Shown here: positions 27,663-35,349 of the stretch, in pieces
Position numbering within the stretch: position 1 is the stretch's first letter
Layout of the letters: every line of letters starts with the position of its first letter
DNA from: CAVVYV01 sp963818205
GTDB lineage: Bacteria; Actinomycetota; Thermoleophilia; Solirubrobacterales; 70-9
Assembly: GCA_963818205.1 (NCBI GenBank)
Contig: CAWFRG010000006.1
Location: 1 to 42,515, forward strand
Direction of reading: 5' to 3'
DNA: 42,515 nucleotides
Translations under genes and position numbers: made by a program
The notes under the pieces: model-generated
What the model saw: only the letters and a program-made list of their open reading frames with translations
What the model was told of the DNA's origin: nothing
The model's database searches: none

Positions 27663-28577
27663 TCATCGGGGCGGCGCTGGTGCCGGTCGCGGTGGCCGCC
27701 ACCGACCGCTGCCACGCCGGGGCATCCGGACCCGCAGCGCACCGGGCCGAATCATGAACTCGAGCGGAGGGCCCAGCTCGACCGCCTCGCCGTCGATGCC
27801 GGCGTGCAGCGTCGCGGGGGCCGCCACTTCAAGTGACGTCGCGCTCCACGCCCGCCCGCGCGGAGGCCGGCTTCCGGCCGGGGCGTCGATGACGATGATG
27901 CCGAGTCGGCCGCTGTCCAGCGTTGGCCGGGCGCCGCGCGCCATCGGCGGAGTCAGTCCGTAGGCGTTGTTGGAGACAAGCACAACGGCGGGACGGCTGT
28001 GCTCGGCGCCCAGATCGTCCACGAGATCCAGCTCGGGCATCTCCCCGCTTGGACCGAGCACCGCGCGCGCCGTCTCCAGCAGCGTGCGCAGCTTCGCATC
28101 GCGATATGCCGATTGTCGGACTGCCTCGCCGTAGAGCCCTACCGAGACTAAATTCAGGAACAGGCGGCCGTTCACCTCCGCCAGGTCGATCCGACGCTCG
28201 ATCCCGTCCGTGAACGCGTCGAGCGCGCCGGCGGGATCGTCTGGATTGAGCCCAAGGTCGCGCGCGAAGTGGTTGCGCGTCCCGGCGGGAACGCAGATGA
28301 ATGGGAGTTGGTGGGCGGAGGCGGCTCCCGCGACGGTTGCAAGCGAGCCGTCGCCGCCGGCCACTCCCAACGCGTCCGCGCCACCCGCCAGGGCTTCGTC
28401 GACCATCGCCGCGAGGTCCTGGCCCGGTTTGAGCTCGATGACCTCGATCCCACGCCCGCGTGCCCGTTCCGCAACCCGGGCCCGCGAGGCCCTGCCGCCG
28501 CCGGACCTCGGGTTGACGAAGAGCACCGGCCGGCGTGGCGGATCGGTCGCCTCGCGCCTGTGAGACGACCGCGTCAC
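27663..28577 (-). CDS. Diacylglycerol kinase-catalytic-domain lipid kinase
   Basis: 304 residues from a GTG. Motifs of the DAGK/YegS/BmrU group: RPVLFVNPRSGGGRA near the start, LGVAGGDGSLATVAGAA near residue 90 (the GGDGS nucleotide loop), and FICVPAGTRNHFARDLGL. The C-terminal domain is the beta-sandwich typical of the family: GRLFLNLVSVGLYGEAV, then ATLHAGIDGEAVELGPPLEF. Such kinases phosphorylate diacylglycerol or related membrane lipids, so it fits with the envelope genes around it. It is intact. The exact lipid substrate cannot be told. Confidence 0.85.
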   Translation of the reverse strand: MTRSSHRREATDPPRRPVLFVNPRSGGGRASRARVAERARGRGIEVIELKPGQDLAAMVDEALAGGADALGVAGGDGSLATVAGAASAHQLPFICVPAGTRNHFARDLGLNPDDPAGALDAFTDGIERRIDLAEVNGRLFLNLVSVGLYGEAVRQSAYRDAKLRTLLETARAVLGPSGEMPELDLVDDLGAEHSRPAVVLVSNNAYGLTPPMARGARPTLDSGRLGIIVIDAPAGSRPPRGRAWSATSLEVAAPATLHAGIDGEAVELGPPLEFMIRPGALRVRMPRRGSGRWRPPRPAPAPPR

Positions 28578-28647
28578 CGCGAGCCTAGGTGCCCGCTTCG
28601 GGATGTCCTTCCTGCGTATGCACTCATCTCTTTCTCCTTATCGCCTT

Positions 28648-28680
28648 GGCTCCGGCCGCCTGGGGCGGCTGGAGCCATTT
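28648..28680 (+). terminator. Intrinsic terminator-like hairpin upstream of the amphi-Trp gene
   Basis: Stem GGCTCCGGCCGCC with GGCGGCTGGAGCC (one G-T pair), tight loop, then ATTTTCCTTT on the plus strand. It lies 71 bases beyond the start of the lipid kinase gene, so it could insulate the next plus-strand operon, or attenuate a transcript that starts upstream of it. Confidence 0.55.
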
Positions 28681-28710
28681 TCCTTTACGCAGGGACCCTC
28701 CGGCCGGAAT

Positions 28711-28759
28711 GTGTGACTCGTCGTCACATGGTTTGTGTGATCTCGCGAGGAGAAATCAC
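28711..28759 (+). promoter_or_regulatory. Operator-like palindromes before the amphi-Trp gene
   Basis: TGTGAC-N5-GTCACA at 28712-28728, then TGTGAT at 28735 and its inverse ATCACA at 28754. The 35 bases from GTGTGACTCGTC to GATCTCGCG match the left part of the Hsp20/HdeD intergenic region (30988-31022) in order and spacing. The second palindrome overlaps the ribosome binding site, which suggests repression. Confidence 0.5.
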
Positions 28760-29080
28760 ATGAACCGCGTGACGACCGCTCACCCACCAGTAGGTGTCAA
28801 TACGGCGACCCGGCCGCGGGATAGCGCCGCCGAGAAACCCAAGGACAGCCGGATGAGCGACTTCAGGTGCAAGGAGAAGGAACAGCTTTCGCGCCAGGAG
28901 GTAGCGGAGCGGCTGACCGATATCGCCTACGCCCTCACCGCGGGCGGGCCGCTGAAGCTTGACGGCGACGCCGAGGTCAGGATGCCGATCGCAGGCCCCG
29001 TCGTGCTGAAACGCAAGAGCAGGTCAAGGGACGGGCGCGTCGAGCTCGAAATCGAACTGAGTTGGTCGGAGCCGACGTGA
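28760..29080 (+). CDS. Amphi-Trp domain protein, copy 1
   Basis: 106 residues from ATG 28760, which has AGGAG seven bases upstream. The first 31 residues are unlike the family; an inner ATG at 28853 (MSDFRCKEKE) would give the usual short form. The domain is clear: LSRQEVAERLTDIAYALTAGG, LKLDGDAEVRMPIAG, VVLKRKSRSRDGRVELEIELSW. Amphi-Trp domains are small beta/alpha modules named for an amphipathic strand ending in a Trp; their role is unknown. Copy 2 at 31585-31860 is close in sequence. It is upstream of and in line with the AI-2E-type transporter gene. Confidence 0.8.
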   Translation: MNRVTTAHPPVGVNTATRPRDSAAEKPKDSRMSDFRCKEKEQLSRQEVAERLTDIAYALTAGGPLKLDGDAEVRMPIAGPVVLKRKSRSRDGRVELEIELSWSEPT

Positions 29081-29162
29081 GACCGGAGACCAGTTCAACC
29101 GAGATTCCGCCGGACCGCAATCAGGGCCGACGGCAGGTGCCGGGAGCAGGTCGCCGAGGCGT

Positions 29163-30278
29163 ATGAAGGGTGAGATGACCGGGTCAGAGTCCGCCTCGGC
29201 GGCCGGGGACACGCGCCGCCGCGAGGTTGACGTATTCATCCCAATCCGGACGATCCTGCTCGTCGGTGTCGCGGTCGCCCTGGCCTGGGCGCTGGCCTCG
29301 ATCGGGGATGTCCTGCTGCTGATCCTCGTCTCCGTCTTCAACGTCGCCGTTCTCTCACCGGTGGTCGGCGCGATGGAGCGGCGGCTGACCTGGAACCGGG
29401 CGGTGTGCTCCACGGTGCTGGTGCTGGCGACCGTGATCCTCGTCGGCGGCGCCTTGCTGGTCGTGCTGCAGTCGATGGTCGATGCAGTGCGCGGCTTCAG
29501 CGACAGCCTGCCGCGGCTGGTCGAGGAGGCGCGGAACAGCGACCTCGGCGGCCTGATCAACGGCGGCAGCGACTCGCTCGACACTTTGCAGGCGCACACC
29601 GACGAGATCACCAGCGGGGTTGCCAAGGCATCGGGCGGCCTGGCCCACGTCGGCGTATCCGCCTTCGGGGCGGTCACGCTCGTCTTCTCGGTCACCTTCC
29701 TGACGCTCTTCGGCTTGATCGATGAACCGCGCGTGCGGACCTCGATCGGGGCCCTGCTCTATCGCGATAGGCGCGAGCGCTACCAGGAGGTCACGGATCG
29801 GATCATCCAGACGACCTCCCGCTACATGCTCGGCAACCTGGGGATCTCCGTGATCTGCGCCACCGTCTACGGAGTCACAGCGGTGATCCTCGGCCTTCCC
29901 TACCCGCTCGCGCTGGCCCTGATCGCCGGGATCCTCGACCTCATCCCGAACATCGGGGCGCTGCTCGCTGGGATCATCATCGGCATCGTCGCCCTCTCCG
30001 TCAGCCTCGGGGCGCTGATCGCCTTTGTGATCGTGATCGTCGTCTACCAGCAGGTGGAGAACTACATCCTGCAGCCGACGATCATCGGCAAGGCGGCCAA
30101 CGTCTCGGGCTTCGTCGTGATCGTCAGCGTCCTGGTCTTCGGGTCGCTGTTCGGGATCATCGGCGCGATCATCGGCGTGCCGATCGCGGCGATGATCGAG
30201 ATCCTCCTGGAGGAGGCCACCGCGGCGAGAAGAGCTCGCATCGCCGCCGCCGACGCTGCTCAGCAGCAGCCGGCCTGA
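29163..30278 (+). CDS. AI-2E family (PerM/YdiK-like) transporter
   Basis: 371 residues, or 367 from the ATG at 29175, which has AAGGG close upstream. Eight or so membrane helices. Family hallmarks: IPIRTILLVGVAVALAWALA, a long periplasmic/amphipathic middle part (SMVDAVRGFSDSLPRLVEEA), then LGNLGISVICATVYGVTAVI, LIAGILDLIPNIGALLAGII, QVENYILQPTIIGKAANVSG and GIIGAIIGVPIAAMIEILL. Named for autoinducer-2 export, but many members act as Na+/H+ or other antiporters, so the substrate is open. Intact; a broken relative lies at 18.19-18.38 kb. It is likely cotranscribed with the amphi-Trp gene. Confidence 0.87.
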   Translation: MKGEMTGSESASAAGDTRRREVDVFIPIRTILLVGVAVALAWALASIGDVLLLILVSVFNVAVLSPVVGAMERRLTWNRAVCSTVLVLATVILVGGALLVVLQSMVDAVRGFSDSLPRLVEEARNSDLGGLINGGSDSLDTLQAHTDEITSGVAKASGGLAHVGVSAFGAVTLVFSVTFLTLFGLIDEPRVRTSIGALLYRDRRERYQEVTDRIIQTTSRYMLGNLGISVICATVYGVTAVILGLPYPLALALIAGILDLIPNIGALLAGIIIGIVALSVSLGALIAFVIVIVVYQQVENYILQPTIIGKAANVSGFVVIVSVLVFGSLFGIIGAIIGVPIAAMIEILLEEATAARRARIAAADAAQQQPA

Positions 30279-30283
30279 CCGGA

Positions 30284-30911
30284 TCAGATCACCCCGCGGG
30301 GCTGCCTCCGCCCCCGTGCCGCCATGGCCTCGTCCACGTCCTTGGGCAGACGCCTGACCTCGAAGGCGAGCACGATGCGCATGGTCCCGATCACCACGGC
30401 CCAGATCCCGGCGACGGTGACCAGGGCGGCGAGCGTCTCGCCGGGGGCGGCGAGAGCGAGGACGCCGAGGGGCACCTCGGCCAGGCCGAGGAGCAGCAGC
30501 AGCCACCAATCGTCCAGCACCCGGCGTGCCGCGAACGCTCCCGAGATCGTGATCGTCCCGATCACGATCAGCCAGCAGCCGAGGAAGATGCCGAGCACGG
30601 TCAGGCCGGGGCCCGGCCAGACGATGATCGCGATCCCCGCCGCGATCGAGAGGAGCCCGATGAGGAGGTTCGCGCCGCGGTTGGAGATGTCCGGCGGTCA
30701 GCATCACCCAGATGCCCTCGAAGATGAACAGCGCTCCGATGAACGTCGAGAGGCTACTGACGCTCCAGTCGATGCTCCAGATGAGGACGCCGGCGACGAT
30801 CAGCACGAGGCCGTCGAGCAGCAGGAGCGTCCAGTTCCGGGACAGCTGCTCGGCGGCGTCGCGAGTCAGCCGGTCGCCGAAGTCGTCGAACGAGGCGGGC
30901 GTGACGAACAT
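30284..30911 (-). pseudogene. HdeD/DUF308 family membrane protein, one frameshift
   Basis: The N-terminal part reads DAAEQLSRNWTLLLLDGLVL, IVAGVLIWSIDWSVSSLSTF, IGALFIFEGIWVMLTA. Near 30690 the frame changes and continues ISNRGANLLIGLLSIAAGIA, IIVWPGPGLTVLGIFLGCWL, VIGTITISGAFAARRV, and on to a C-terminal tail RQPRGVI. The three pairs of helices with LLxGxxxIxxGxxxxxxP repeats are typical of HdeD-like proteins, which protect against acid or membrane stress in enterobacteria. With one base corrected it is about 208 residues. The single indel may be a sequencing error. It is divergent from Hsp20 across an inverted repeat. Confidence 0.72.
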
Positions 30912-30985
30912 CGATTCCTCCTATCTATTAGCGAGGCGAGACAAAGGCATTCCTTCACTGAGGACGAGGACTCTGGAGCCGAAGC

Positions 30986-31071
30986 GGGTGAATCGTCATC
31001 ACACGCTTTGAGTGATCTTGCGCCGACCCCAAGCGAGCAAATCACCGGGATTGTGTGACGACGACTCACCC
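30986..31071. promoter_or_regulatory. Inverted repeat between the divergent HdeD-like and Hsp20 genes
   Basis: Left arm GGGTGAATCGTCATCACAC (30986-31004) and right arm GTGTGACGACGACTCACCC (31053-31071) are inverted copies, 17 of 19 bases matching. The left arm with the next 18 bases also resembles the palindrome region before the first amphi-Trp gene. It is a good candidate for the operator of a regulator controlling both divergent genes. Confidence 0.6.
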
Positions 31072-31126
31072 AGCTCGCCACGAGTCTGCACTCCAGCGAA
31101 GAGACACCTTGCAAGAGGAGACAACG

Positions 31127-31552
31127 ATGCCAGCACCGCTTCCGCCCCGAGGCCCGTTCAGCGAGCTCGATGAACGAGTCGACAATGCTCTCGATCGCTG
31201 GTTCAGCGGCCCGCGCGGTTGGTTGCCTGCAATCGACATCGTGCGCCGGGATGGCGAGCTCGTCCTCCGTGCGGACGTACCGGGCATGGAGCCCGACGAC
31301 GTCAAGATCGAGGTCGAGGACAGCCTGCTCACGATCTCGGGGGAGAGGGAGGAGAGCGACGAGAAGGAGGACGGCAAGTACCTGCGCCGGGAGCGGCGCT
31401 ACGGGTCGTTCTCGCGCTCGATGACGCTGCCCGCCGGCGTCGACCCGTCGAAGATCGAAGCCAAGGTCAAGCATGGCGTCGCCGAGGTCACGATCCCCCT
31501 CTCAGCCGGGTCGAAGAAACAGTCGGTTACGATCACCCCGATTGGTGGCTGA
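31127..31552 (+). CDS. hsp20: Hsp20/alpha-crystallin small heat shock protein
   Basis: 141 residues from ATG 31127, with AAGAGGAG six bases upstream. The alpha-crystallin domain is complete: AIDIVRRDGELVLRADVPGMEPDDVKIEVEDSLLTISGERE, then GSFSRSMTLPAGVDPSKIEA and VAEVTIPLSAGSKKQSVTI, ending TPIGG. Such chaperones hold unfolding proteins as oligomers under heat, desiccation or oxidative stress. The downstream amphi-Trp gene starts 32 bases after its stop and is probably cotranscribed. It is divergent from the HdeD-like gene. Confidence 0.92.
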   Translation: MPAPLPPRGPFSELDERVDNALDRWFSGPRGWLPAIDIVRRDGELVLRADVPGMEPDDVKIEVEDSLLTISGEREESDEKEDGKYLRRERRYGSFSRSMTLPAGVDPSKIEAKVKHGVAEVTIPLSAGSKKQSVTITPIGG

Positions 31553-31584
31553 CCCGCTGAGTCGGCAAGCCCGAGGCAGAGCCG

Positions 31585-31860
31585 ATGAGCGAGATCAAGC
31601 GCAAGGACGAGGAGCGACTCTCACCGCGACAGGCCGCGGAGCGTCTGACCGATATCGCCTATGCCCTGACCACGGGCGGAACGCTGAACTTGGGCGGCGG
31701 CCAAAAGGTCACTGTCCCGGTTGCCGCTGAGGTTGTGCTGAAGCGTGAGGGAAAGTCGAAAGACGGCCACATCAAGCTCGAGCTGAGCTGGTCGACGACA
31801 ACCGAACCACCACCCGCGTCTCCTGAGGCCGCACCCGGAGAGCGAGCGCAGGGCCCATGA
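31585..31860 (+). CDS. Amphi-Trp domain protein, copy 2
   Basis: 91 residues: MSEIKRKDEERLSPRQAAER, LTDIAYALTTGGTLNLGGGQ, KVTVPVAAEVVLKREGKSK, then LELSWST and a Pro/Glu-rich tail. It shares the block LTDIAYALT.GG.L.L with copy 1, so the two are recent paralogs within the same block, each linked to a stress-type neighbour (AI-2E transporter, Hsp20). The ribosome site is weak, which suggests translation from the Hsp20 mRNA. Function unknown. Confidence 0.8.
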   Translation: MSEIKRKDEERLSPRQAAERLTDIAYALTTGGTLNLGGGQKVTVPVAAEVVLKREGKSKDGHIKLELSWSTTTEPPPASPEAAPGERAQGP

Positions 31861-32033
31861 ACGTCCTGTCGCGTCCGCTCATCCCACCTGAGCCGACCGG
31901 TTCCAGAGGGCAGTGATGCGTGGTTGGCAACGGTGAGCTCGGATCCCGGTGCGATACCCGTGGACGATGCCGCTCCCACCGACGATGAGCCTATTCGGGA
32001 CCGGTTGCACCCGAGCCCCTCCCCCACTCAACT

Positions 32034-32180
32034 GTGCGTCCAACTGTGCGTCCAACTCCCGACTTCGGAGCGAACTGAGCGCACCTCACGTCACCTGAGG
32101 CGTGCCTACTCGGCCTCAGCTGACCCCTCCCCGCCGGCATCATAATCCGCGTGTCGCGGGTTCGAGTCCCTCCTCCGGCA
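32034..32180 (+). repeat. Type A arm and tRNA-Met core copy 3 (core 32140-32180)
   Basis: Tandem GTGCGTC units at 32034 and 32046, 106 bases from the first unit to the core. The core differs from the others by GCGGG in place of GGGGG in the T-stem, so this copy would not make a perfect T-arm. Confidence 0.75.
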
Positions 32181-32354
32181 TCCGAGAAGACCCTGCAATC
32201 GGGGTGGCCCGGGCGCGCCCGACGATGTCGGGATCACCGTGGTGATCATGATCATGCGCGTGGTCGCTTGTCCCCTCGCCAGCGTCGGCGCGGCCCCGCT
32301 GCGGCTCGCGTTGCGCACGGTGAGCCGGGGACGGGCCTTTAAAAGTCCCGCGCC
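32181..32354. other. Gap with a palindrome
   Basis: Holds a 16-base palindrome, GATCACCGTGGTGATC (32232-32247), directly followed by ATGATCATG. On the minus strand the area reads HAHDHDHHGDPD in one frame, a His-rich stretch like the tail of a metal transporter, but no gene body was found. A weak GGGAC/GTCCC hairpin precedes the stop of the first SnoaL-like gene. Confidence 0.35.
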
Positions 32355-32753
32355 CTACTCCCGCAGCCCGGCGGCTTCGAGGGCTTCCTTCCAGGTTCCA
32401 TAGCCCTCCACCTGGACGGCGAGGCCGTCGACGAACCTCGAAATCCACGCGACTTCTCGTTGGACGCTCATCCCGTCGCGCGCGTGGCCCTCGAAGGTGC
32501 CCAGCACCACGACTTCGTCGCCAACCTCACGGAGCTGATCGACTCTGATTTGAAGCGACTCCCAGGGCTCGCGGAAGGTGGTCCAGAATCGGCGCAGTTC
32601 GTCAACCCCTCGGTAGATCAGGTCGGTTCCCGGATAGGTGCCGGAGGTCCGGAACTCGATGTCGGGGTGGGGCGAACCCAGCCAGGCATCGAGGTCACCG
32701 CGATTCCAGCCGTCGAGCGAACTCCGCACGGCGTCCACGTTCTCCTCCGACAT
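32355..32753 (-). CDS. SnoaL/NTF2-like protein, array 1 member 1 (intact)
   Basis: 132 residues: MSEENVDAVRSSLDGWNRGD, LDAWLGSPHPDIEFRTSG, then DLIYRGVDELRRFWTTFREP, VGDEVVVLGTFEGHARDG and GYGTWKEALEAAGLRE. This is the SnoaL-like fold of the NTF2 superfamily, a cone-shaped alpha+beta barrel used by small isomerases, hydrolases and ligand binders. No catalytic residues can be assigned. It is the last gene of a five-gene head-to-tail run; its start is separated from the stop of the next gene by exactly GCG. No Shine-Dalgarno sequence precedes the ATG, but GGAGGAG lies inside codons 2-4. Confidence 0.82.
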   Translation of the reverse strand: MSEENVDAVRSSLDGWNRGDLDAWLGSPHPDIEFRTSGTYPGTDLIYRGVDELRRFWTTFREPWESLQIRVDQLREVGDEVVVLGTFEGHARDGMSVQREVAWISRFVDGLAVQVEGYGTWKEALEAAGLRE

Positions 32754-32756
32754 CGC

Positions 32757-33160
32757 CTACTCCGACAGCCCGGCGGCTTCGAGGGCTTCGGCACGGTCGG
32801 TGTAAAGACGTCGCCGCGCCACCTTGCCGTCGCGAAAGGTGAGGACGTGGTAGGTGGCCAACTCGACGTTCACGCCGCTGCCCTCGCCCTTCCCGGAGAG
32901 GCGGACGAGGGCGACGACGTGGTCGCCGGCATCGATGAACTCCACGGGCTACAGCCGCGATCGACTGCCATACCTCGCTGAACGCTTCGCGATCCCACTT
33001 CAAGAAGCCCTCGTGCCCGCGGTAGATGCGATCCAAGCCCGTGAAGACCTGGATGTTCTCCTTCCACACCACATCGGGATGGAGGAGGTCGAGACGGACG
33101 AGGTGGCTGGTTCCACGCCTCGTACGCGATCCGGGCAGTCTCCACGTTCTCCTGCGACAT
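32757..33160 (-). pseudogene. SnoaL/NTF2-like protein, array 1 member 2 (two frameshifts)
   Basis: Starts MSQENVETARIAYEAWNQ; the frame changes near 33105 to DLVRLDLLHPDVVWKENIQV, TGLDRIYRGHEGFLKWDREA, and again near 32950 to FIDAGDHVVALVRLSGKGEG, and ends RRRLYTDRAEALEAAGLSE. Length of 404 bases is not a multiple of three, against 399-408 in intact members. Junctions on both sides keep the exact TAG-GCG-ATG form. Confidence 0.75.
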
Positions 33161-33163
33161 CGC

Positions 33164-33565
33164 CTATTCCCGCAGCCCGGCGGCTTCGAGGCCCTCGGCG
33201 TGACTGAGCCAGGTCCGTGCTTCGACGCACGTTCCGTTGCGCTATGTGTGGAGGAACGCGACCTCCTGATCAAGCTCGATGCCGCTGGCAAACCTCATCG
33301 AAAAGTGGCCCAGGCCGAGCACTTGCTCGCCGAGGTCGTGAACCTCGGGGTACTCGGAGTGGCTCTCTTCCGAGAACTCCGCCAGGTCTTCGAAGTAATG
33401 CCGCATCCCGGCGTGGCCACGGTACGTGCTGCGTCCCTCCGTGATCCCTTCGAGCCCGGGATACCACACGATTTCGGGGTCCGAGAGTCCGATCGTCGCT
33501 TCCACGTCGCGCCGGTTCCACGCATCAACCGCGAGCAGGGACAGCTCCACGTTCTCCTGCGACAT
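33164..33565 (-). pseudogene. SnoaL/NTF2-like protein, array 1 member 3 (premature stop)
   Basis: The frame is intact for 134 codons, from MSQENVELSLLAVDAWNRRD to LSHAEGLEAAGLRE, but codon 108 is TAG (33242-33244) after EVAFLHT. The middle reads YPGLEGITEGRSTYRGHAGM and LGLGHFSMRFASGIELD. Because all else is in frame, this is either a true nonsense mutation or a single-base error. The truncated form would lack the last strand of the barrel. Confidence 0.8.
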
Positions 33566-33568
33566 CGC

Positions 33569-33974
33569 CTACTCCCGCAGCCCGGCGGTCTGGAGGGCTT
33601 CGGCACGGGTCCAGAAGACTTGACATCTCGTAATCAGGCCGTCCGCGAACCAGACGATCTGCCAGGTGGGTATTCAAACGGCACGCCGCTGCCCCTGCGG
33701 CGTGCTGTGAGAACCACGGCGATGAAGACCCGGTCATCACCCAAGTCCGTTATCTGCTCGATCTCGATGTGGACGCCCTCCTCCGCGTCTTCCCACGTCG
33801 GCCCGATCACTCTCGCGCCCCTGCCCGCCCGCGGTACAGCTCACCAATCCCAGGGACACCTTCCAGGGCTTCCCATACGACATCAGGGCTGAGGAAGGCC
33901 AGCAAGGCGTCGAAGTCGCCCCGGTCGAGAGCGTCGATGGCCTTCCGTGCCAGCGCCACGTTCTCCTCCGACAT
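33569..33974 (-). pseudogene. SnoaL/NTF2-like protein, array 1 member 4 (frameshifted)
   Basis: MSEENVALARKAIDALDRGD, FDALLAFLSPDVVWEALEGV and PGIGELYRGRAGAR are in frame; near 33820 the frame breaks, resumes as GPTWEDAEEGVHIEIEQITD, DLGDDRVFIAVVLTARRRG, breaks again near 33665, and ends QVFWTRAEALQTAGLRE. The same TAG-GCG-ATG junctions flank it. Confidence 0.72.
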
Positions 33975-33977
33975 CGC

Positions 33978-34380
33978 CTACTCCCGCAGTCCGGCGGCTT
34001 CGAGGGCCTCCCGGCTGTCGAGGTATTCATGGATGCGCACGATCTTCTCGCCCCGAAGCGTGAATACCAGCGTAGGACGGGGTTTCAGGTCGATACCAGT
34101 CGTGTCAGCGCGGCCCGCTAGACGTACGAACGCGACTACGAGATCGCTCCCGGCATCGAGGATGCGATCAAGTTCCCGACGCAGGTCAGGAAACGACTCG
34201 GCCCAAGACGTCGAACCACGCGCGAACATCGTCGTGTCCGCGGTGTATGGAGTACTCAGGGTCGGATTGCACCGGGACCCATTCGATGTCCGGATGCAGG
34301 CTCGCCATCAGGGAATCGAGGCTGGTCTGGTCGTCCCGTTCGCAGAACCGCCGCACCACCTCCACGTTCTCCTCCGACAT
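33978..34380 (-). pseudogene. SnoaL/NTF2-like protein, array 1 head gene (one frameshift)
   Basis: First gene of the run. MSEENVEVVRRFCERDDQTS, LDSLMASLHPDIEWVPVQS, IHRGHDDVRAWFDVLG; near 34200 the frame changes to SFPDLRRELDRILDAGSDLV, VAFVRLAGRADTTGIDLKP, and IHEYLDSREALEAAGLRE. Length 403 shows one missing or two extra bases. A conserved -10 element (GATACT) stands nine bases before its ATG, as in two other array members, so transcription of the run should start here. Confidence 0.76.
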
Positions 34381-34389
34381 CGCCCACGC

Positions 34390-34395
34390 AGTATC
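34390..34395 (-). promoter_or_regulatory. -10 element of SnoaL array 1
   Basis: GATACT on the minus strand within GATACTGCGTGGGCGATG. Nine bases separate it from the start codon, implying a leaderless or two- to three-base leader mRNA. Identical spacing at 39904 and 40344. Confidence 0.5.
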
Positions 34396-34451
34396 GCGGC
34401 GGCGGGCGCCGGTCAGTGGGACATTGAGCGGGAGCACGCTCCCGAAAGAAT

Positions 34452-34480
34452 GTGGCGCCTGGGACCTTCCCAGACGCCAC
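34452..34480 (-). terminator. Hairpin after a solo SnoaL tail
   Basis: GTGGCG and CGCCAC, one mismatch, then CTGGGA and TCCCAG, with a three-base loop. It lies three bases past the TAG of the SnoaL tail at 34484 and would end transcripts coming from the right. Confidence 0.5.
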
Positions 34481-34483
34481 GCC

Positions 34484-34516
34484 CTACTCCCGCAGCCCGG
34501 CGGCTTCGAGGGCGCT
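34484..34516 (-). pseudogene. Solo C-terminal tail of a SnoaL-like gene
   Basis: Only the last ten or so codons, EALEAAGLRE type, and the stop remain. Upstream of it the DNA turns at once into the RTX-like gene end. This is a cut array member and shows that breakage falls close to the conserved junction block. Confidence 0.6.
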
Positions 34517-34555
34517 GCTAACTCAGAGCGGAGAGATAGTGATGTACGACCGACA

Positions 34556-35024
34556 TCAATGAAAAATCCCCGGCATCGAGCCTGACACCTCGATCGACTT
34601 CTTGACCTCGCAGTCCGGGTCTTGCCAGGTCGTAGATCACCGCTGTCTTTTCCCTTGCCGCCCTCGCAGCGGTCGTTGCCATTCCCGCCGTCTATGGCGT
34701 CCCTGCCCGCCTGGCCGAGCAGGGTGTCCTTGCCCCAGCTGCCCCAGAGGAAGTCCCAGCCCTTGCCGCCGCAGATCACGTCGTTGCCGCCTAGACCCTT
34801 GATGTTGATGTCGTTCCCCCCGAGGCCGACGATCACATCCGGACCCTGGGTGCCTTGTGAGGTCGTCGCGGCCGTCCGTGCCAACGATGGTCGCGGGCTT
34901 GCCGTCGCAGGTAGGCGTCGCCTGGCCTGGTGGAGTTGGGGCTTGAGTCTGCGCCCGGTCTGCGCCCCGAGCGCCATCACGCCGACCGCAGCCACGCCGA
35001 TCACAATCGCGCATCGCCACCCAT
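34556..35024 (-). pseudogene. RTX-type calcium-binding repeat protein, frameshifted
   Basis: ATG 35024 follows GGGAGGGGAGG. A hydrophobic signal stretch IVIGVAAVGVMALGAQTG is reached after a one-base shift; then CDGKPATIVGTDGRDD, and after another shift GPDVIVGLGGNDINIKGLGG, NDVICGGKGWDFLWGSWGKD, TLLGQAGRDAIDGGNGNDRC, and finally CEVKKSIEVSGSMPGIFH to the stop. The GGxGxDxxx nonapeptides are Ca2+-binding parallel beta-roll repeats. It would be a small secreted protein of about 155 residues. At least three indels break it. Confidence 0.68.
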
Positions 35025-35127
35025 CTTGGCCTCCCCTCCCGTGGGCCAGCGATGCACGCCTACCCCATCTCCCCCGTCAGTGTGCGCGGGAAGGTAGCAG
35101 TGCCGTCCTCCTGCGAACTCGACCAGG

Positions 35128-35296
35128 GTGGTAACAGAGTGGTAACGGACGCGACCGGAACCGACCGGACCGAGGCGGAATGGCCGGTTCCCGGAAGGGC
35201 GATCTAGCGCCGAATCCCCGACTGGACCGGACTGGGCCGGACTTGCGGCGAGGGATCATAATCCGCGTGTCGGGGGTTCGAGTCCCTCCTCCGGCA
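35128..35296 (+). repeat. Type B arm and tRNA-Met core copy 4 (core 35256-35296)
   Basis: GTGGTAAC units at 35128 and 35139, an 11-base period, 128 bases before the core. The whole arm is similar to that of copy 6 and unlike the type A arms. Right of the core, CACTCACGAAAGCCCGCT matches copy 5, where it forms a terminator; here the second stem half is lost. Confidence 0.75.
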
Positions 35297-35349
35297 CTCA
35301 CGAAAGCCCGCTAAGCAAACGGACCCCAACCGACGACGATCGAGATCGA

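Noticed and set aside
29355..30911. A long minus-strand continuation of the HdeD-like gene
   Set aside because: After the frameshift near 30690 it runs antisense through the AI-2E-type transporter with low-complexity Asp/Arg text, so only the in-family segments were used.
32140..32448. His-rich peptide (HAHDHDHHGD) right of core 3 as a metal-binding protein
   Set aside because: The same bases form a perfect palindrome and an ATGATCATG run, and no gene body or start is found; mentioned only as a curiosity.
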